Below, piece by piece: positions 10,942 to 23,800 of a stretch of DNA of 64,000 nucleotides. The stretch covers positions 31,729,510 to 31,793,509 of the forward strand of contig CM060068.1 in the NCBI GenBank assembly GCA_030533445.1, read 5' to 3'. The stretch comes from Cyprinodon diabolis (lineage: Eukaryota > Chordata > Actinopteri > Cyprinodontiformes > Cyprinodontidae). The stretch's first letter is position 1. Each line of letters begins with the position of its first letter. Position numbers and translations under genes: made by a program. A model generated the notes under the pieces. It saw only the letters and a list, made by a program, of their open reading frames with translations, did not search any database and was not told the origin of the DNA.

Positions 10942-11110
10942 CTCTTTTTTTTTTGACAGTAGCCTTACAGGAAAGGGAGAATGTGAGAGGGGGAGAGACA
11001 TGCAGGAAAGGACCACAGGCCAAATTTGAACCCGGATCGGCTGCTTTGAGGACTAAGGCTTCTGTACATGGGTCATGCCATCCACTGCACCACCTACACG
11101 CCCATCATAG
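10942..11110 (-). repeat. tRNA-derived SINE (family B)
   Basis: The minus strand begins GGTGGTGCAGTGGATGGCA (A-box-like), then a B-box-like GGGTTCAAAT about 55 bases on. A body with CTGCATGTCTCTCC, CTTTCCTG and CTACTGTC follows and ends in an A run. It sits between the pieces of the THAP/DDE relic, so it inserted later. Confidence 0.65.
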
Positions 11111-11160
11111 ACTGTTCTGAGGTGTTGACTAAAGACTTTTCATAACTTGATACAAAACCC

Positions 11161-11610
11161 ATGAACAGTTCAGATCACAAAAGTCACAATACCATGAAAC
11201 ATTTAATATCAGTGACACCCCTTCAAAGGATGGGCTGGCCGCACATCTGTTTGGCTGCTAGCAGAGAGCTGTGGCTGCCTGGACAGCCTCGAGATACAGT
11301 CCTCGCAAACAAAGGGTTTAACATAAAAGACATTGTTGCCCTACGTGGTGCAACATTGACCAATCATGGGATCACAAAAGATACCAAAAACCCATCTCAA
11401 GAGAAAATCACTGATGATAAAAATATTTTGTCTGTTAGAGTAAATATAGAGGGAGCTCTGGACAATCTAATGCAAAAATACACAATCTTAAAGAGCAGCA
11501 TCAAGCTTTTACTGACCGATCAAACAGTGAATTTGTCAAGACTTGATAAGATTTTAAGAGTTAATTGTGCTCTCTGTAATATATGTGACCCTGTGGTCCC
11601 ATTTAGTTAG
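11161..11610 (+). pseudogene. DDE_Tnp_4-type transposase C-terminal half
   Basis: Open frame of 149 residues with the order of a DDE superfamily endonuclease (HARBI/DDE_4 type). NTMKHLISVTP is the strand after the first Asp. DTVLANKGFNIKD stands where active families have VLADRGF, so the second catalytic Asp is Asn here. VRVNIEGALDNL carries the Glu, and the tail is LDKILRVNCALCNICDPVVPF. The first-Asp region is missing upstream. With a changed catalytic residue and no intact N terminus, it is a relic. Confidence 0.7.
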
Positions 11611-13594
11611 TTTTCAGTTTCCCAAATGCAGTCGACTCAGTAGAGTTTCTCAGCTGTTATGTACGATACTTCAACTATGCCTTCATCTCTATAATTAAAA
11701 ATAACATATTACTCCAGTAGAACTTTTAACGTCGGTTTAATTAACTGGGGTTTTCTTCTGTTTGGAGGCATTGCTGCACCCAGCTCAAAGTTGAAGGTAG
11801 TTCAATTTTGACTCTCTAGTGCACAGTGATAAATAGTTGTGCAGTCAATAGAGATGGGTTCATCCAAGCAACCAGTCAATGTAAAAACACAGCCCCTGTA
11901 CAAGCTTCACTTTTTTTTCTACTGAGGCCAGAGAAATGGCCTCAGTGCAATTTGCAGAGTTGCAGCTGGGCCTGCAAAAATAAACACAACAAATTAATTA
12001 ACCATATGATCAATTTAAATGAGGTTGATCCCTCTCTTTCTATGAAAAAGTCTATACAACAAAAGATTTCACTCCGGTGCATCAGCTTCCATTCACGCCT
12101 CATGTCTGAGACGTAGCAAGCCAGAGAAATGCTGAGGTTTGGTAAAACAGAGTTGGAATAGGTTAGGTTATCTGTTGACCCCCGCAGAAAGCTCATATTT
12201 ACCAGAATTGGGAAATTTGACCCTTATAACCCTCCTATCTTTTGACTCTTTTTCAATAGGAAAGGAGGCAGAACTGAATGATAAATTATTAAGTTTGATG
12301 TTCAACCTCCATTTTATTTTGGTTTGCTAGAACAACATTCCCTCAATGGTTGATCTCAATTTTGCACTCTTTAATAAATATAAATCTAATTTTTAATGGA
12401 TCTGTTCCCCCCCCCCCTTTTTTTTAGATGAAATTTTAGTTTTAAAAAAACAAACCACTGGATTTTTTTTTTTTTTTTTTTTACTTTTTTAGAATGACTC
12501 TGACCTGGATGACAGAATCTTCACCAGTATATGTTAATTTAATTCTGTTTGTTGGTTCTGTATTGAAATAGCATATAAATGTTTATGTTTGGAGCATCTC
12601 CAATCAGACCAATAAGGACATTCAAAGATCTTAACTCAAGATCAGTAGGGATCACTATCACTTGGGCCTCAGCCAAAGAGCTAAGAATACCCTTAATCAT
12701 GTTTAAATGAGTGCAGTAAATGAATAGTACTGTAAAGTGTACCTTTTACTGTAAAGCATTTTGAAGGGTAACTTTTCAAATGTATGTATACTTCATTATT
12801 ATTGCTGGTTCAAAAGTATGTTGAGTGGATTACTCATAGCTTCTGTTTTTATCAGCTGAAATTTCTTATTTTAAACCCTATCCTATCAAGGAATGATATT
12901 TGAATTTTAGGAGATGCTAAAACACTCACAACTTTATTACTTCAACACATAGATGCAACCCAGTTCTGTATCAGTTGTTTGTCTGGATCCTTTATACCTG
13001 GAACTAAAATGCACACAAAATGTGTTCTCTGTGGGGGGTGTCGAGGCTGCAGGCTCTGCTAGATGATTGAGACAAGGTTAGATATGGCAGTGGTTCTATT
13101 TCGGGATAGGTGAAGTTCTAGGAATTATGTCCTCTGGCAGATGGGATATTCCTGATGCATACAGCAGCTGCGTAATACTATGATTCAGCAGGGGTAGCTT
13201 GTAAACACTGAACTCATTTACTGGAGTAGTCATAAGCCTCTAACGCTGGGCGCCTTAAAAACCATCTTCAACACCCTGGGATAGAATTACAACCAACGGA
13301 AGTCCTTTGAAGCTGTGCCAAAGAGGCTGCAAACATTCCTCCTATTGCCATGGGAAAGACTTTCCATTTAACAGCTTCTGTATTGTTGGAGAAAAGGTGG
13401 AGCTCTGTCCTGTCATGCTCTCTTATGGCAAGCAAAGTTATGATTTAACAGCTAACTTAAATAGGTGTTAAAAGGAAGGATTTTGACTTTAGAAAGCAAG
13501 AAGGATATTTTCAAACCAAACTGTGTTTTAGACTTTAACCTCATAAAAAGGTTTTATTTAAATGATTAATGAATATCCACTATAGTTTCTTTTT

Positions 13595-13675
13595 AAGGCA
13601 AGGCATAGCAAATGTATTTATATGGCATGTTTCAGTGGCAAGATAATTCAAAGTGCGGTACATGAGGGGGGAAAA
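13595..13675 (+). repeat. teleost interspersed repeat fragment
   Basis: Reads AAGGCATAGCAAATGTATTT, then ATATGGCATGTTTCAG and ATTCAAAGTGCGGTACAT, a mutated form of the widespread fish repeat with TTTATTTGTATAGCACATTT. Confidence 0.5.
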
Positions 13676-13914
13676 GTACGTTGCTTTACAGTGTCATAGA
13701 TAAGCAACAAAAAATTATTAAAGAGAATTGATTTAAATATTAAAATAGGAAAGTTTACTAATAATGTTTAGATAGTACAGCTGAAGGCCACTGTAAACAA
13801 ATACATTTTAAATCTATTTTAAGTTTTAGGTTTAATTAGGCCCATTGTTTTTAATCATTGCATATTTAGTTTTCAGTGTGCAATGCCTAATTGTTTCACA
13901 TATATTTGGGATAC

Positions 13915-13938
13915 ATGGATGGATGGATGGATGGATGG
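13915..13938. repeat. (ATGG)6 microsatellite
   Basis: Six perfect ATGG units. It may be the orphaned tail of a LINE or SINE copy. Confidence 0.9.
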
Positions 13939-15580
13939 TTCTACGTAACTAAAAAGCATTTAAACTTAAAGGTTTTCAAATAAAGACAGAAAAGTTAATT
14001 TCAGATGACAAAAGGTACTAATGAGAAATAATTATTCCGATTCCAGGTTAAATATTTGATATACAAGTTTTTTCAAGTAGGAATTTCCTTTCAAATAATC
14101 GCAAAGCTTATTCTAGGCTAGCAGAATTAGCTTGTTTATTTGCATCTGAAAAGATATACTGATGTATAGGAGCAGTGGTTTTTTGGCAGTAAGACAGAGA
14201 CCTTGGTTTCAATTGCAATCTTTTATTTGCGTTTAAAAATATATCCTCCACAATTATTGACATCCCTGTTAAAGATCTGTCCCTCCCCAGCCTCGTTTCT
14301 CACAGTTCTATTTGCTCTCAAGTTTTTAATGCTAAAACCACAGATATGGGCCAGTTTAGGGGACTCATTCACAAATGCTCTTGTCGAATCATCTGGATCA
14401 ATACAGGTCTGTCTCGGTTCTATGGCGTACTTATGTGTTTTTTATATTTTGAAGATTAGCTAAAAGAGATAAGCTGTGTTAGAGTGTATTAATTCTTAGG
14501 GAAAACTGAGGATCAGGATTTATTACTTAGAGAAGAGTTAATAAATATGAAGGGTACAGTAATACCCCCGTAGCTATAATCAATGTATAACTGTCAGCTA
14601 GTTTGCTACTGCTGTTGTTGCTATAAATCATTGATGAATGGCTGCTAGGTTCAGTCACTTTAAAAGCATTTTTTATGTATTTAGTAAGGATTTGAGTAAT
14701 TTTCAGAAACAAAAAGAAGGTAAATAAGGAATATTAGTTTCCACAAAAGCAGATTCAAGTCAACTACCTTAATACCAAAAATATAATTATAGTTTGTAAA
14801 CTCAAGCTAAATTAGCCTTCACAAGATGTTTCATAAAAGTTTTAAATCAAAGCTTAATTTCTCATTTAGAAAGAATTAAAGCAGTTTGTGTATCATAGTG
14901 TGTTCTTTGACTAACTTTAAACTTTTAAATGTTGCTGAAATATTGATAGTTTTAAATTTTTGAAATGGTGTTAAATAACCATGGATTCAATATTCACAAT
15001 ATTCCATTTTTGAATTTTTAAGGTTTAAGCAATTATATTTTAACTTTACTAGATTTGGAAAATCACTATAATTCAACATTTATCCAACACACTACCTGGG
15101 GTGAATTTTGTCTCAGTATTGTTGCAAGCAAAAAAAATTTTGTGTAAATTTAAACAATAAATACAAAATTGAAATCCAAAAAGGAAACTTTGAAAAATGT
15201 CTTATTGAAAAAAGTTTTGCTGTTTTTTTCTCCATATTTTAATTATTTTTATAATAATTTTTAGTCAGTTTTAATATTTATCTTTTTCTATTTATTTATT
15301 TAAGTTTCTCTTTTTTAGACTGAGTTTTATAAATTGCAGTCTTCTCTTGATTTCTGGAGTTGGGCTTTCCTGTATGCAGAGATGAGTGAAGGCATATTTC
15401 TATTGGTCTGCATGGACTTAGCTGTAAAGTTTGTATTAATCAACAGCATTTGTATTTTGTTTGGAGTAAAGATATGATATATATATTAGAAAAACTTTAA
15501 AAACATGAAATTTAAAAATACGAATCTAAAAAAGGTTTAAAAAAATAACATTAAATAATGAAGAAAAGAAATTGCAAAAA

Positions 15581-15991
15581 AAGTGTTTTAACCTCAGAAA
15601 ATCTCTCAACTTTTACACAAACAGTACAAGGAGACACATGTATAGCTGTTAAAATGTTGACAATTACGACCAATGACATTTCAAAGTCAAATAATCAGGA
15701 ACCACAGTGAACCTGGGTCTGATTTAATCTCAGTATAAATACAACCGGTCTGAGAAGAAGATCTCCCAGTAAAGCAAGCTAAAGTTCAAGAAAAAGAGGG
15801 CTGAAAAAGATGCACGGCTCAGAGTGGAGAATCTGCTTGCAGGACAGGTATGGCATTTTTTGTGCTGTCTATAAATCCAACTTTGAGAGATAATCAAGAA
15901 GAAAACAATTATCAGAAGAAAGTCAAACAATTCAATTTTCAGTTTGCCATAAGACAAATAAATGTTCAAATATGTTCTCTGAGCAGATGAG
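15581..15991 (+). mobile_element. Tc1-like relic, inverted partner of 21281-21687
   Basis: About 410 bp that reappear, reverse-complemented and nearly in step, at 21281-21687. Shared blocks include the one around AGATCTCCCAGTAAAGC and AAACAATTCAATTTTCAGTT. By text it belongs to the same old Tc1-like family as 6500-7225. There is no open frame. Confidence 0.65.
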
Positions 15992-16260
15992 ACAGAAAGA
16001 AAACAGCAATTACTTTCAAATCCCTTTTTAAATAATAACTTTTTTCAATGTTTATTTTTATCTGTTCTGCATGTTTCTTTTTCAAAATTTCCATTTAGAA
16101 AATGTTTTCTTTTTTTTCTTTTTTTTTTACAACAATGAAAAAAAAAATTAACTCAATACAAATGCCAGCTAGGTGACCTCCTGGCTCTAGAAAAGCAAAT
16201 CCGTTAACTGTGTTCTTGGCACTGAAAAAGCAGGACTATTTAAAAGTTGTTAAATATTTC

Positions 16261-16756
16261 TTAAAGCTACAGTGTGTAATAATTACAGGGATATACAGTC
16301 AGAAATGTAATATATTATACATAACTATGTTATTTATCATCATCTACGAGCTCAGCCTCTTAACCTTAATATTTGCGTTGCCTTAGAATTCGTTATTTAT
16401 AATTACATAGGAGCGGGTCTCGCAGCCATGGAGGCAGACATCTTTGCGCTACGGCAGCGCAGAGACAACAAACTAGCGATTGCGAGATCGCCCATTACGC
16501 TCGAAAGTAACTACGGCAAGTTGAGAGAGATGAACTGAGACGGTACTGAACAATAGATGGCAGTATTAAAATTATCTATGTAAACAAACCTCATCACTTG
16601 AGAAGGTAGGTGATGCGGACGTCGTGGAAGACATTTTGGCCCGTAACGCTCGCCGTACTGTTGGGGGGGAGAAGCGGTGGGGGGGAGATGTTCACGTTGC
16701 TGCGGTCTGCAGTCTGAACGTTAGATGTCGCTAAAAATTACACACTGTAGCTTTAA
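16261..16756. mobile_element. TTAA-flanked MITE (piggyBac-like) upstream of tbc1d4
   Basis: Perfect 16-bp terminal inverted repeats, AGCTACAGTGTGTAAT at 16265-16280 and its reverse complement at 16737-16752, each flanked by TTAA (16261-16264 and 16753-16756). TTAA target duplication is the hallmark of piggyBac-type transposition. The 496-bp unit has no transposase. Its interior is unusually CpG-rich for this region. It ends about 660 bp before the tbc1d4 start codon. Confidence 0.85.
16428..16538 (+). CDS. 36-codon ORF inside the MITE
   Basis: ATG in a strong Kozak context (AGCCATGG) opens MEADIFALRQRRDNKLAIAR and runs to TGA at 16536-16538. It sits in the CpG-rich centre of the element. It may be a leftover first exon of the parent transposon or a captured host exon. 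There is no evidence of expression and no recognised domain. Confidence 0.3.
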   Translation: MEADIFALRQRRDNKLAIARSPITLESNYGKLREMN

Positions 16757-17413
16757 GCTTATTTCATTTAGGAGCGTTATTTGAGTATATCCTACAATGG
16801 TCTGCCATACAGCCGCCCGCTTCTCCAGCACATGGGACAGCTGGGAGGTGCTCTACAGCTCACAGCCGCTCCGCCTCCAAGGCGTTGTGGAAGAAAGGAT
16901 CACAGTCAAGGGATTGTTCATAAAGACGATATCAATGTGTCGATCATATTGATAGGACCAAATACAGCCACGCAAAACAGTGTGCGTGGATTTTAGGATG
17001 TAGATGGTGTAAATTGGCCGCGATCCGCGCGCTCTGAAGGGACGCGTCAGAAAACCAGGTTCTGTAAAGCGCCTTGTGTTTACACAGGAACCATCCAAAG
17101 CCACGTTTTGGGAGCCCAGCATGCAGCGCAGGCTTCATCTGACTGGAGCAGCGCCTCTTAAACAATTAGTTTAACTCCCTCTGAGGAGGAGCCGCGCATC
17201 GGGTGCGCTTTTGGATAACATGGAGGATTGCAGTTGAAGGCGCATGTTGTGCGTGCAGCTCAGCGCCTGGTTATATTAGCGTAAAGTGTGGTTGTGAAAA
17301 TGGAAACATTTTCAAAGTGATCAGAACTCCGGGATGCAGGGAATGGTTAGAAAGCGCTTTTAGGTCCGCGTCGCTGTTTGTTTGTTTTGAAGGGAAGAGT
17401 GTGCAGGGTGAAC
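16757..17413 (+). promoter_or_regulatory. tbc1d4: tbc1d4 promoter and 5' UTR region
   Basis: CpG content rises here (GGCCGCGATCCGCGCGCTC near 17017, GACGCGTCAG near 17041, GCGCATCGGGTGCGC near 17194), as expected for a CpG-type vertebrate promoter just upstream of exon 1. No TATA box was seen and the start site is not assigned. Confidence 0.5.
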
Positions 17414-17803
17414 ATGGAAAACCAGGAGGAGAAGGGGAGCAGGACGGACAAACGCTTCGCCCTGACTTATGTCGGCTGGTGCTCGCTGGACAGGAGGACC
17501 ACCTTGCCCATGCTGCCGTGGCTGGTGGCTGAGATCCGCCGGAGGGGCGAGAGGGGCGACTGCGGCCCCGTCATGCAGCCCAGAGAAGTTCAGCTGCTGC
17601 TCAACCCCCCCTTCGTTCGCTGCGTCCCTTCCAACAGCAGCAACTCCTCTGTTTTCATATTCGAGCACAAAGCTCAGCTGATCTCTCGTTTCATCCATAA
17701 CAGCAATGACCTCACTTGTTTTTCCTATCTGCTGCGGGGCCAGCCGGACAACCCGGAGTCCGAGATGTCCTGTCACGTCTTCAAGGCCTGCGACCCCAAC
17801 CAG
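17414..17803 (+). CDS. tbc1d4: tbc1d4 exon 1 (start, PTB1)
   Basis: 130 codons, ending DPNQ before donor [39 protein letters not shown] and [17 protein letters not shown] are TBC1D4 PTB1 hallmarks. The N terminus before the PTB is shorter than in mammals. It is GC-rich compared with the introns. Reading past the donor gives a spurious extension. Confidence 0.95.
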
Positions 17804-20800
17804 GTATGCATCCAAGCCACTGGCGACCCTCCCATGAATGGAAAGCCCCTCCATGTGCACCTCCACAGTGTAGCAGACTTTATTGAGGGTAAAGGTTAGT
17901 TTTGTGGCTGGGCATAATTATTTTATCAAGTTTTCCCCCCGCAAGTTATTTTATTATCTTAATTAAGACTAACAGAAATTTTTATTTTTGGGTCCTTATT
18001 GCAGGGTTAGATTTGGGTTCCCTCACTACAACTAGCAGCATTCAAGAAATATTGCTTAAATCTGGGTAATTTAGTTGGCTGGACTTTAATGCAATCACAG
18101 TTGATTTGATTATATTTGATAAGATGTATTCTTGAAACTGAGGTCAGACACAAAGACAAGGTTAAACTCATTGCATCAGATACCATGTTAACACAACAAA
18201 TAAACTTCCTTCTTTGCAGGAAGTAGATTTGCACATATCTGTAGATCTTATATCTTGATAATCTGTGCTGAAATGGCAAAATCCAAAAATTATTTGTCAT
18301 TCTGATTTTCAATAAACAAATATAAAACTTTGGACTAATCTTCTGTGCTAATATTTAAGCAATTATTGGAAGCTCCTGGTTTTTTGAGTTTGTAAAATGT
18401 GGCTTAGTTCATTCATGCTTTGGGCACGGTCTCCCAGTAAGGGAATAAATCCTATTATTTACCCTTAAACAAACATTAAACATTTTTTAAAGACCCCCCC
18501 AAAAAAGTCTAAAAGTCCCCCAGAAACACTTGAAAGTTCAAAATCTGTACAAGTTTTTTTTCTTGTCATTATGTATTATGGCTGCTCAGTGGGTAGCACT
18601 GCTGCCTTGCAGCAAGAAGGTTCAGGGTTTGATTCCCGGCCTGGGGTATATCTGCATGGAGTTTGCCTGTGTTGATTTTGTTTTATTGATGTTGTAGTTG
18701 CATTCACTAGGCAGTCCACTAGTCTGAACGATTCATTTAATTGTTGAAATTGTGCTGTCGCCCAGAAGTTGTTTTGAGCATGTTTGTGTAAGTGAAATAT
18801 TCTGGATCTTACATATGAGTAAATTTCTGTAACAAAAATTGAAACTCTCAGTTTTAGAGGGTTGTAGAATTCTTTATTGCATATTTGAAAAGTACAATTA
18901 CAGTTAGAGGGCTGCTCAGTGACACAGTAGGTAGCATTGCTGCCTTGCAGCAAGAAGATTCCGGGTTCAACTCCTGGCCCGAGGTCTTTCTGCATGGAGG
19001 TTTCCTGTTCTCCCTCTGCATTCATGGGTTCTCTCTGGGTACCCCAGCTACCTCCAATAGTCCAAAAACATGACTGTTAATTAGCTTCTCTAAAATCTCC
19101 TTAGGTGCATTGTGTGTTTGTCTCGGTGTTGCGCTGCATTGACTGGTGACCTGTCCAAGGTGCCTGTCGCCCGTGGACAGCTGGAGATAGGCACCAGCAC
19201 ACCTTCTGAGCCCAGCTGGGATAAGGGTGATGGAATATACAGTAATAAAACCCATGCTTACAAAAAGTGCATTTTTGGGCTAAATAATGATAATGTTAGA
19301 ATAACAATAATAATTGTAATAATAACAATTGTAATTATGATCAAATATCACAAGTGAATACCTGATAGAAACAAAAACCATGTCAATCTAAAGTGTAAAC
19401 TGACATTTGAGTTGCTTAGGCCATAAAATAAGTACCGTAGACGCCATCTAGAAATCACTTGTTTAAGTTTTGTTTGCTTTTGGCAAGAGTGATTGCTTCA
19501 TTAATATCAAAGTGTTAATAATAAATTTGTGTAGATTGTCAAACCAGGTAAAGTGTCTTTCATTATGATGGAGTGCTGTCCAAAGTCACTAAATGGTAAA
19601 ATAACCCGTATTTCGGCAACAAATCAAAATCTGTGAATGGTGAATGAGAGTCTTTACTCAGCCTCGACAATGGTTCAATTTTCTATTTTATCTATCTCTG
19701 TTGAATAAACATGCAAAAAGCAATTGATTGTTGTTGGATGGAAACCAACTGACTTGGTGTTGGTGCCGTCCCCTCTATGTGACCCTCTACTGAACCAGGG
19801 GAAGGGTTGTGTAATAAATAATGTAATAGACATAGTTTATAACAATGTTTTTAGCATAAAATAAAACTAGGACATTAATGAGTTTTTTTTTTTTTACTGA
19901 CTCGTTAAACTGAGATTAACAACAGTAAAGTGACATTTTGTTTTCCATTATATTCCAAACATAATGCCAGGAAGTTTGGTTTATCACTGGATGATAGTCT
20001 TGCCTTTTAATCTCACATAAACAAAGTATAATTCTAGCTTTTAGTCCAGACATGTTTATCCTAGCATGGAGTATTTAGGCCATGGTTGGTGGGGATGATA
20101 TGGGGCAGTTAATCCATTCTCTAATTTTATTCAGGGATCACTCTATAGGCTCTGGAAGTCAACAAAGGTCACACTAGTAAATATGGGCATTCAGAAAGTT
20201 CTTTATGGCAGAGATTCCCAATTTTTTTGGTTTCTGACCCACAAAATAGAAACAAAATACACAAATAACCCAAAATATTGGCTGGAATACAAAAAACAAA
20301 AAAACACAATAGTAGTAAAAACAGCATAACAACCAATGTATTTGGTTTCTTCCATTAATAAGCAATGCTTTTATCTCCTCAAACAAAAATAGGCTTCATT
20401 TGCTTCATATTTATTTAGTAAAATTTTTTTAGAAGATCTTTTTTGATTTGAGTTTCAAAACTTTATAGTATTAGCTTGGATTTTCACAATGGGTTTAAAC
20501 AAACAAACAAAACCTTAGTTGTCATTTATATTAGGTTTTCTGATACTTTTAGTTGTTGAATGTAACTTCCCTTTTTTGTGTTGATAAAACGCTAGATGTA
20601 ATTCATCACAACACTAAGATGCCAGATTATACAGCTCCTTATGGGATATTGGTGTCAGTGAAGGCTAACTGAGATCTATATTATTTATTCATGATGCCAA
20701 TTAAAGTGTTCTGTTTGACAGATGCATTTGAGACATCAAAGGTTTCACTTTTCATTTTGGGATCACTTCATGTGTTGCAGAAAACACTAAATGTAGGTCA

Positions 20801-23800
20801 TCAGGTTTTCTTTTAGAGCTTCGCTGCATTTTGGGCTCTAAGTAGCAACATAAGCATCAGCTTAAGAATTGAAAGCCCTTTAACCTTTTCCATGTTTTGT
20901 CCTTAAGTGGGCTGTAATGTAACAGCCCAACTAAATGTGGTCTCTAATTAAAAGCTGGAAGGAAAATGAATGAAGTTTCAAAACCGTTTAAAAACGGAAA
21001 TACTTTGTAGTAATTTTATGTCTCTAGATAATGAGTTTTAAAGTTAATCATCTGAAGTTATTCCCCAGTTTGTTGATTTGATTTATGTCTGCATTTTGAC
21101 TGGGGCATTCGAACACACTTTGGTCTCATCAGAGGTCTTTCGGAGCCTCCAAAATGTAACAAACTGCATCCATATTCCCATCAACTGTATTTCCTATCCC
21201 TTCTGAAAGAAATAATGGGAGCTGTTTCTTTATGCTTTGCATTGGGGTTTGCTTGTACTGCTAAAAAGTTAAATTCTGGTCTCATCTGATCAGAGAACAT
21301 ATTTGAGTATTTGTTTGTCTTATGGCAAACTGAAAATTGAATTGTTTGACTTTCTTCTGATAATTGCTTTCTTCTTGATTATCTCTCAAAGTTGGATTTA
21401 TAGACTGCACAAAAAATGCCACCCTGTCCTGCTAGCAGATTCTCCACCCTGAGCCGTGCATCTTTTTCAACCCTCTTTATCTTGAACTTTCGCCTGCTTC
21501 ACTGGGAGATCTTCTTCCCATACCAGTTGTATACTGAGATTAAATCAGACCTAGGTTAACTGTGGTTTCTGATTATTTGACCTTTAAAGGTCATCGGGTA
21601 AAAATTATCAAATTTTAAGAGGTATACATGTGTCTCCTTCTACTGTTTGTGTAAAAGTTAAACGATTGTCTGAGGTTAAAACACTTATTTTTGGGATTTT
21701 GTGGCAGATCTTTGTCTTTGTATTGTATTTTCTTTTAAATCAGCTTGTATTGTCAGAAATGGAGCTGTCACAATCTGTGTAAAGGAGAAATTTCTCCTGA
21801 AATCTGGACAGGCACTGTTTTGAGTCAGCACAATTTGATGCTGATCAGCATGCCAGTCTTGAGTAATAAACTGAAATGTTGAAAGCATCCAAAAACCAGG
21901 AACGTGGGAGTCGGAGTTTGAAAAGCAATGCGCAATCTTGCTTTCTTATCATTTCTGAAAAGGCTGGACCCTGTGGTTCAGAGCCTCTGAGCTAACGAGT
22001 TCACCCCCGCGGCTTTGATGAATGTTGGGAGCCTGGTTGTAAATTAACAATAAAAAAGAAAACCTGCAAGTCTATTGCACAATTTGCTGGTTTGTTTTTG
22101 TACATCTTAAAAGCAAAGTGCACAGACCTGATTCCTTCTCAGCTCGCAACCTAATCTGAAGCTTCACACTTAATGGTGTTTTTCTTGTTTCCCCAGTGAC
22201 CCAGGAACATTCACAAATACTGCTCACAGATATGCTTGGGTTTTGCTCTAATGTCAAGGATGCCTGCGTCGTATCATGTTTCCAGCGGTATAAGCAGAGC
22301 TTGAGCATAGAGCTTGTTTTGGTGCTCTAAAATAGGAGCAGAAGTAGTTTGCAGCCTGCCAGCTGAAGTCTAAACGTTTGAGAGACATGCCTCAGTCACC
22401 ATTATTACGCAACAAAAACTGGTCTGGCTAGGTGCAGCATGTAGAAGGTGGACGAGCTGGGTGGTTCTTCTACCCCCATGCTACCGTCATGTACATTGCC
22501 CTACTGTAGCTATTGTTATACAATCAATTATCTTCCTGGTGCATCATCTTTTTGTTTATTCAGTAAGAATTCTTATGCTTTTGCTTCAAGAAATGCTTTT
22601 TAATTTCAAGAAATATTCCCTTCAGATTTTTAGCCATTAGACTCATTGCTGTTTCCAAATCTATTCTTAGTCAAAGAGAGGATGGAAACGTATTGTGTAA
22701 ACCCACAGAGAGGAGTCCTTGCATGCATTAGATTTAAGGGAAAGGTTAAATAGAGTGAAGCTTGCTCGTGGGAAACTGTAAATGGGATTTTGCATGCATG
22801 AAAAGACAGGTCAACATAAGGAGATGTCATGAAAGCAGGTCCTGTAGGTAAACTCATCTGGTCACATTTTTAATGGGTTTGAAAGGTAAGGTTGGACACC
22901 GTTCCTCTTCTATAAATTAGGGATGTGTTTACTCCGACTGTAAAATGATGTATATTTGTGAGCTTTTCTGGTTGTCAAGGAAAGGGTAACATTTTGTAAA
23001 AAAAAAAAAAGTCAGAGCTGGACATTGCACTGAGAGTTTAACCTTTTGTCTCCTCAGTATTTGTAAAACAGAGGAGCTCTAAGCCATGCTTAGGGATTTA
23101 ACTCTGACCCTGTAATAAAGCCAACAATAGAGAGCCTGAGTCTGCCCATCACACAAACCACAGGATCCTTTGTTTATAAGTTGTGATCTGGCTTAAAATC
23201 AAACCACTGGAATCTCAGTTCTCCGTTGATATTCAGGCAGCTGTGCTCCCCATCTATGAGATCTTTGGCTAAAGCATTGTACCGCGTCAGAGAGCCATTT
23301 TTACCCAGTAATTACAGTTTACAGTCTGTCACTACCTACACTGCAGACTCAGAGGTGTATTAGCATCCGTGTCATTGTTGAGAAGTGATGATTACAGAAG
23401 GGCGTCACCCTGAGTTAGCCTTTACTGCTCTGCAGGTGTTTCTATTATAATTAGCTGTAGCAAACAAATCTGTAGACAAGACAAATCAGAGTTATATATA
23501 GTTTGGCTTTCAATAGTTTCCAAACCCCTCTTTACAAAGCAGGTTTTTGTGCTGTGAAGACAGACTTTGGACTGTTCTAGCATTAATGTTTTGGACTTAT
23601 AAAGTATTTCTTCTGATCAGTTCAACTATAAAACAACCTCTTAGATTGAATGTTGAAGCGATAACTGTGGTTCTAGTTGAACATAACATCTTTGTTGATT
23701 GGAAACTACATCTAATATAAATGTCTTGGTTTAATGTTCATTTTTGGTCTCACTTTGATGCTAGTCCTGAAGATTTGGGGAAAAGAAAACTAGAAATCTT

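Larger units (their letters stand above)
11611..16260. other. intergenic region upstream of tbc1d4
   Basis: 4.6 kb of AT-rich sequence without a convincing gene. It holds a short dispersed repeat (13595-13675), an (ATGG)6 microsatellite and a Tc1-like relic (15581-15991). The small open frames have no domain, no conserved start context and no splice partners. Confidence 0.6.

Noticed and set aside
10942..11110. Possible tRNA gene, from A- and B-box-like motifs
   Set aside because: No cloverleaf can be drawn, and the tRNA-like head is followed by a SINE body and A tail. The same applies to the heads at 18580, 18910, 33149, 49205 and 58230.
17360..17866. 168-codon minus-strand open frame over tbc1d4 exon 1
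   Set aside because: It is the antisense shadow of the GC-rich coding exon. It has no domain and the sense strand is clearly coding.
20200..20400. Possible hAT MITE end (GATTCCCAATTTTTTTGG)
   Set aside because: Only one degenerate end resembles a known terminus, and no partner end was found.
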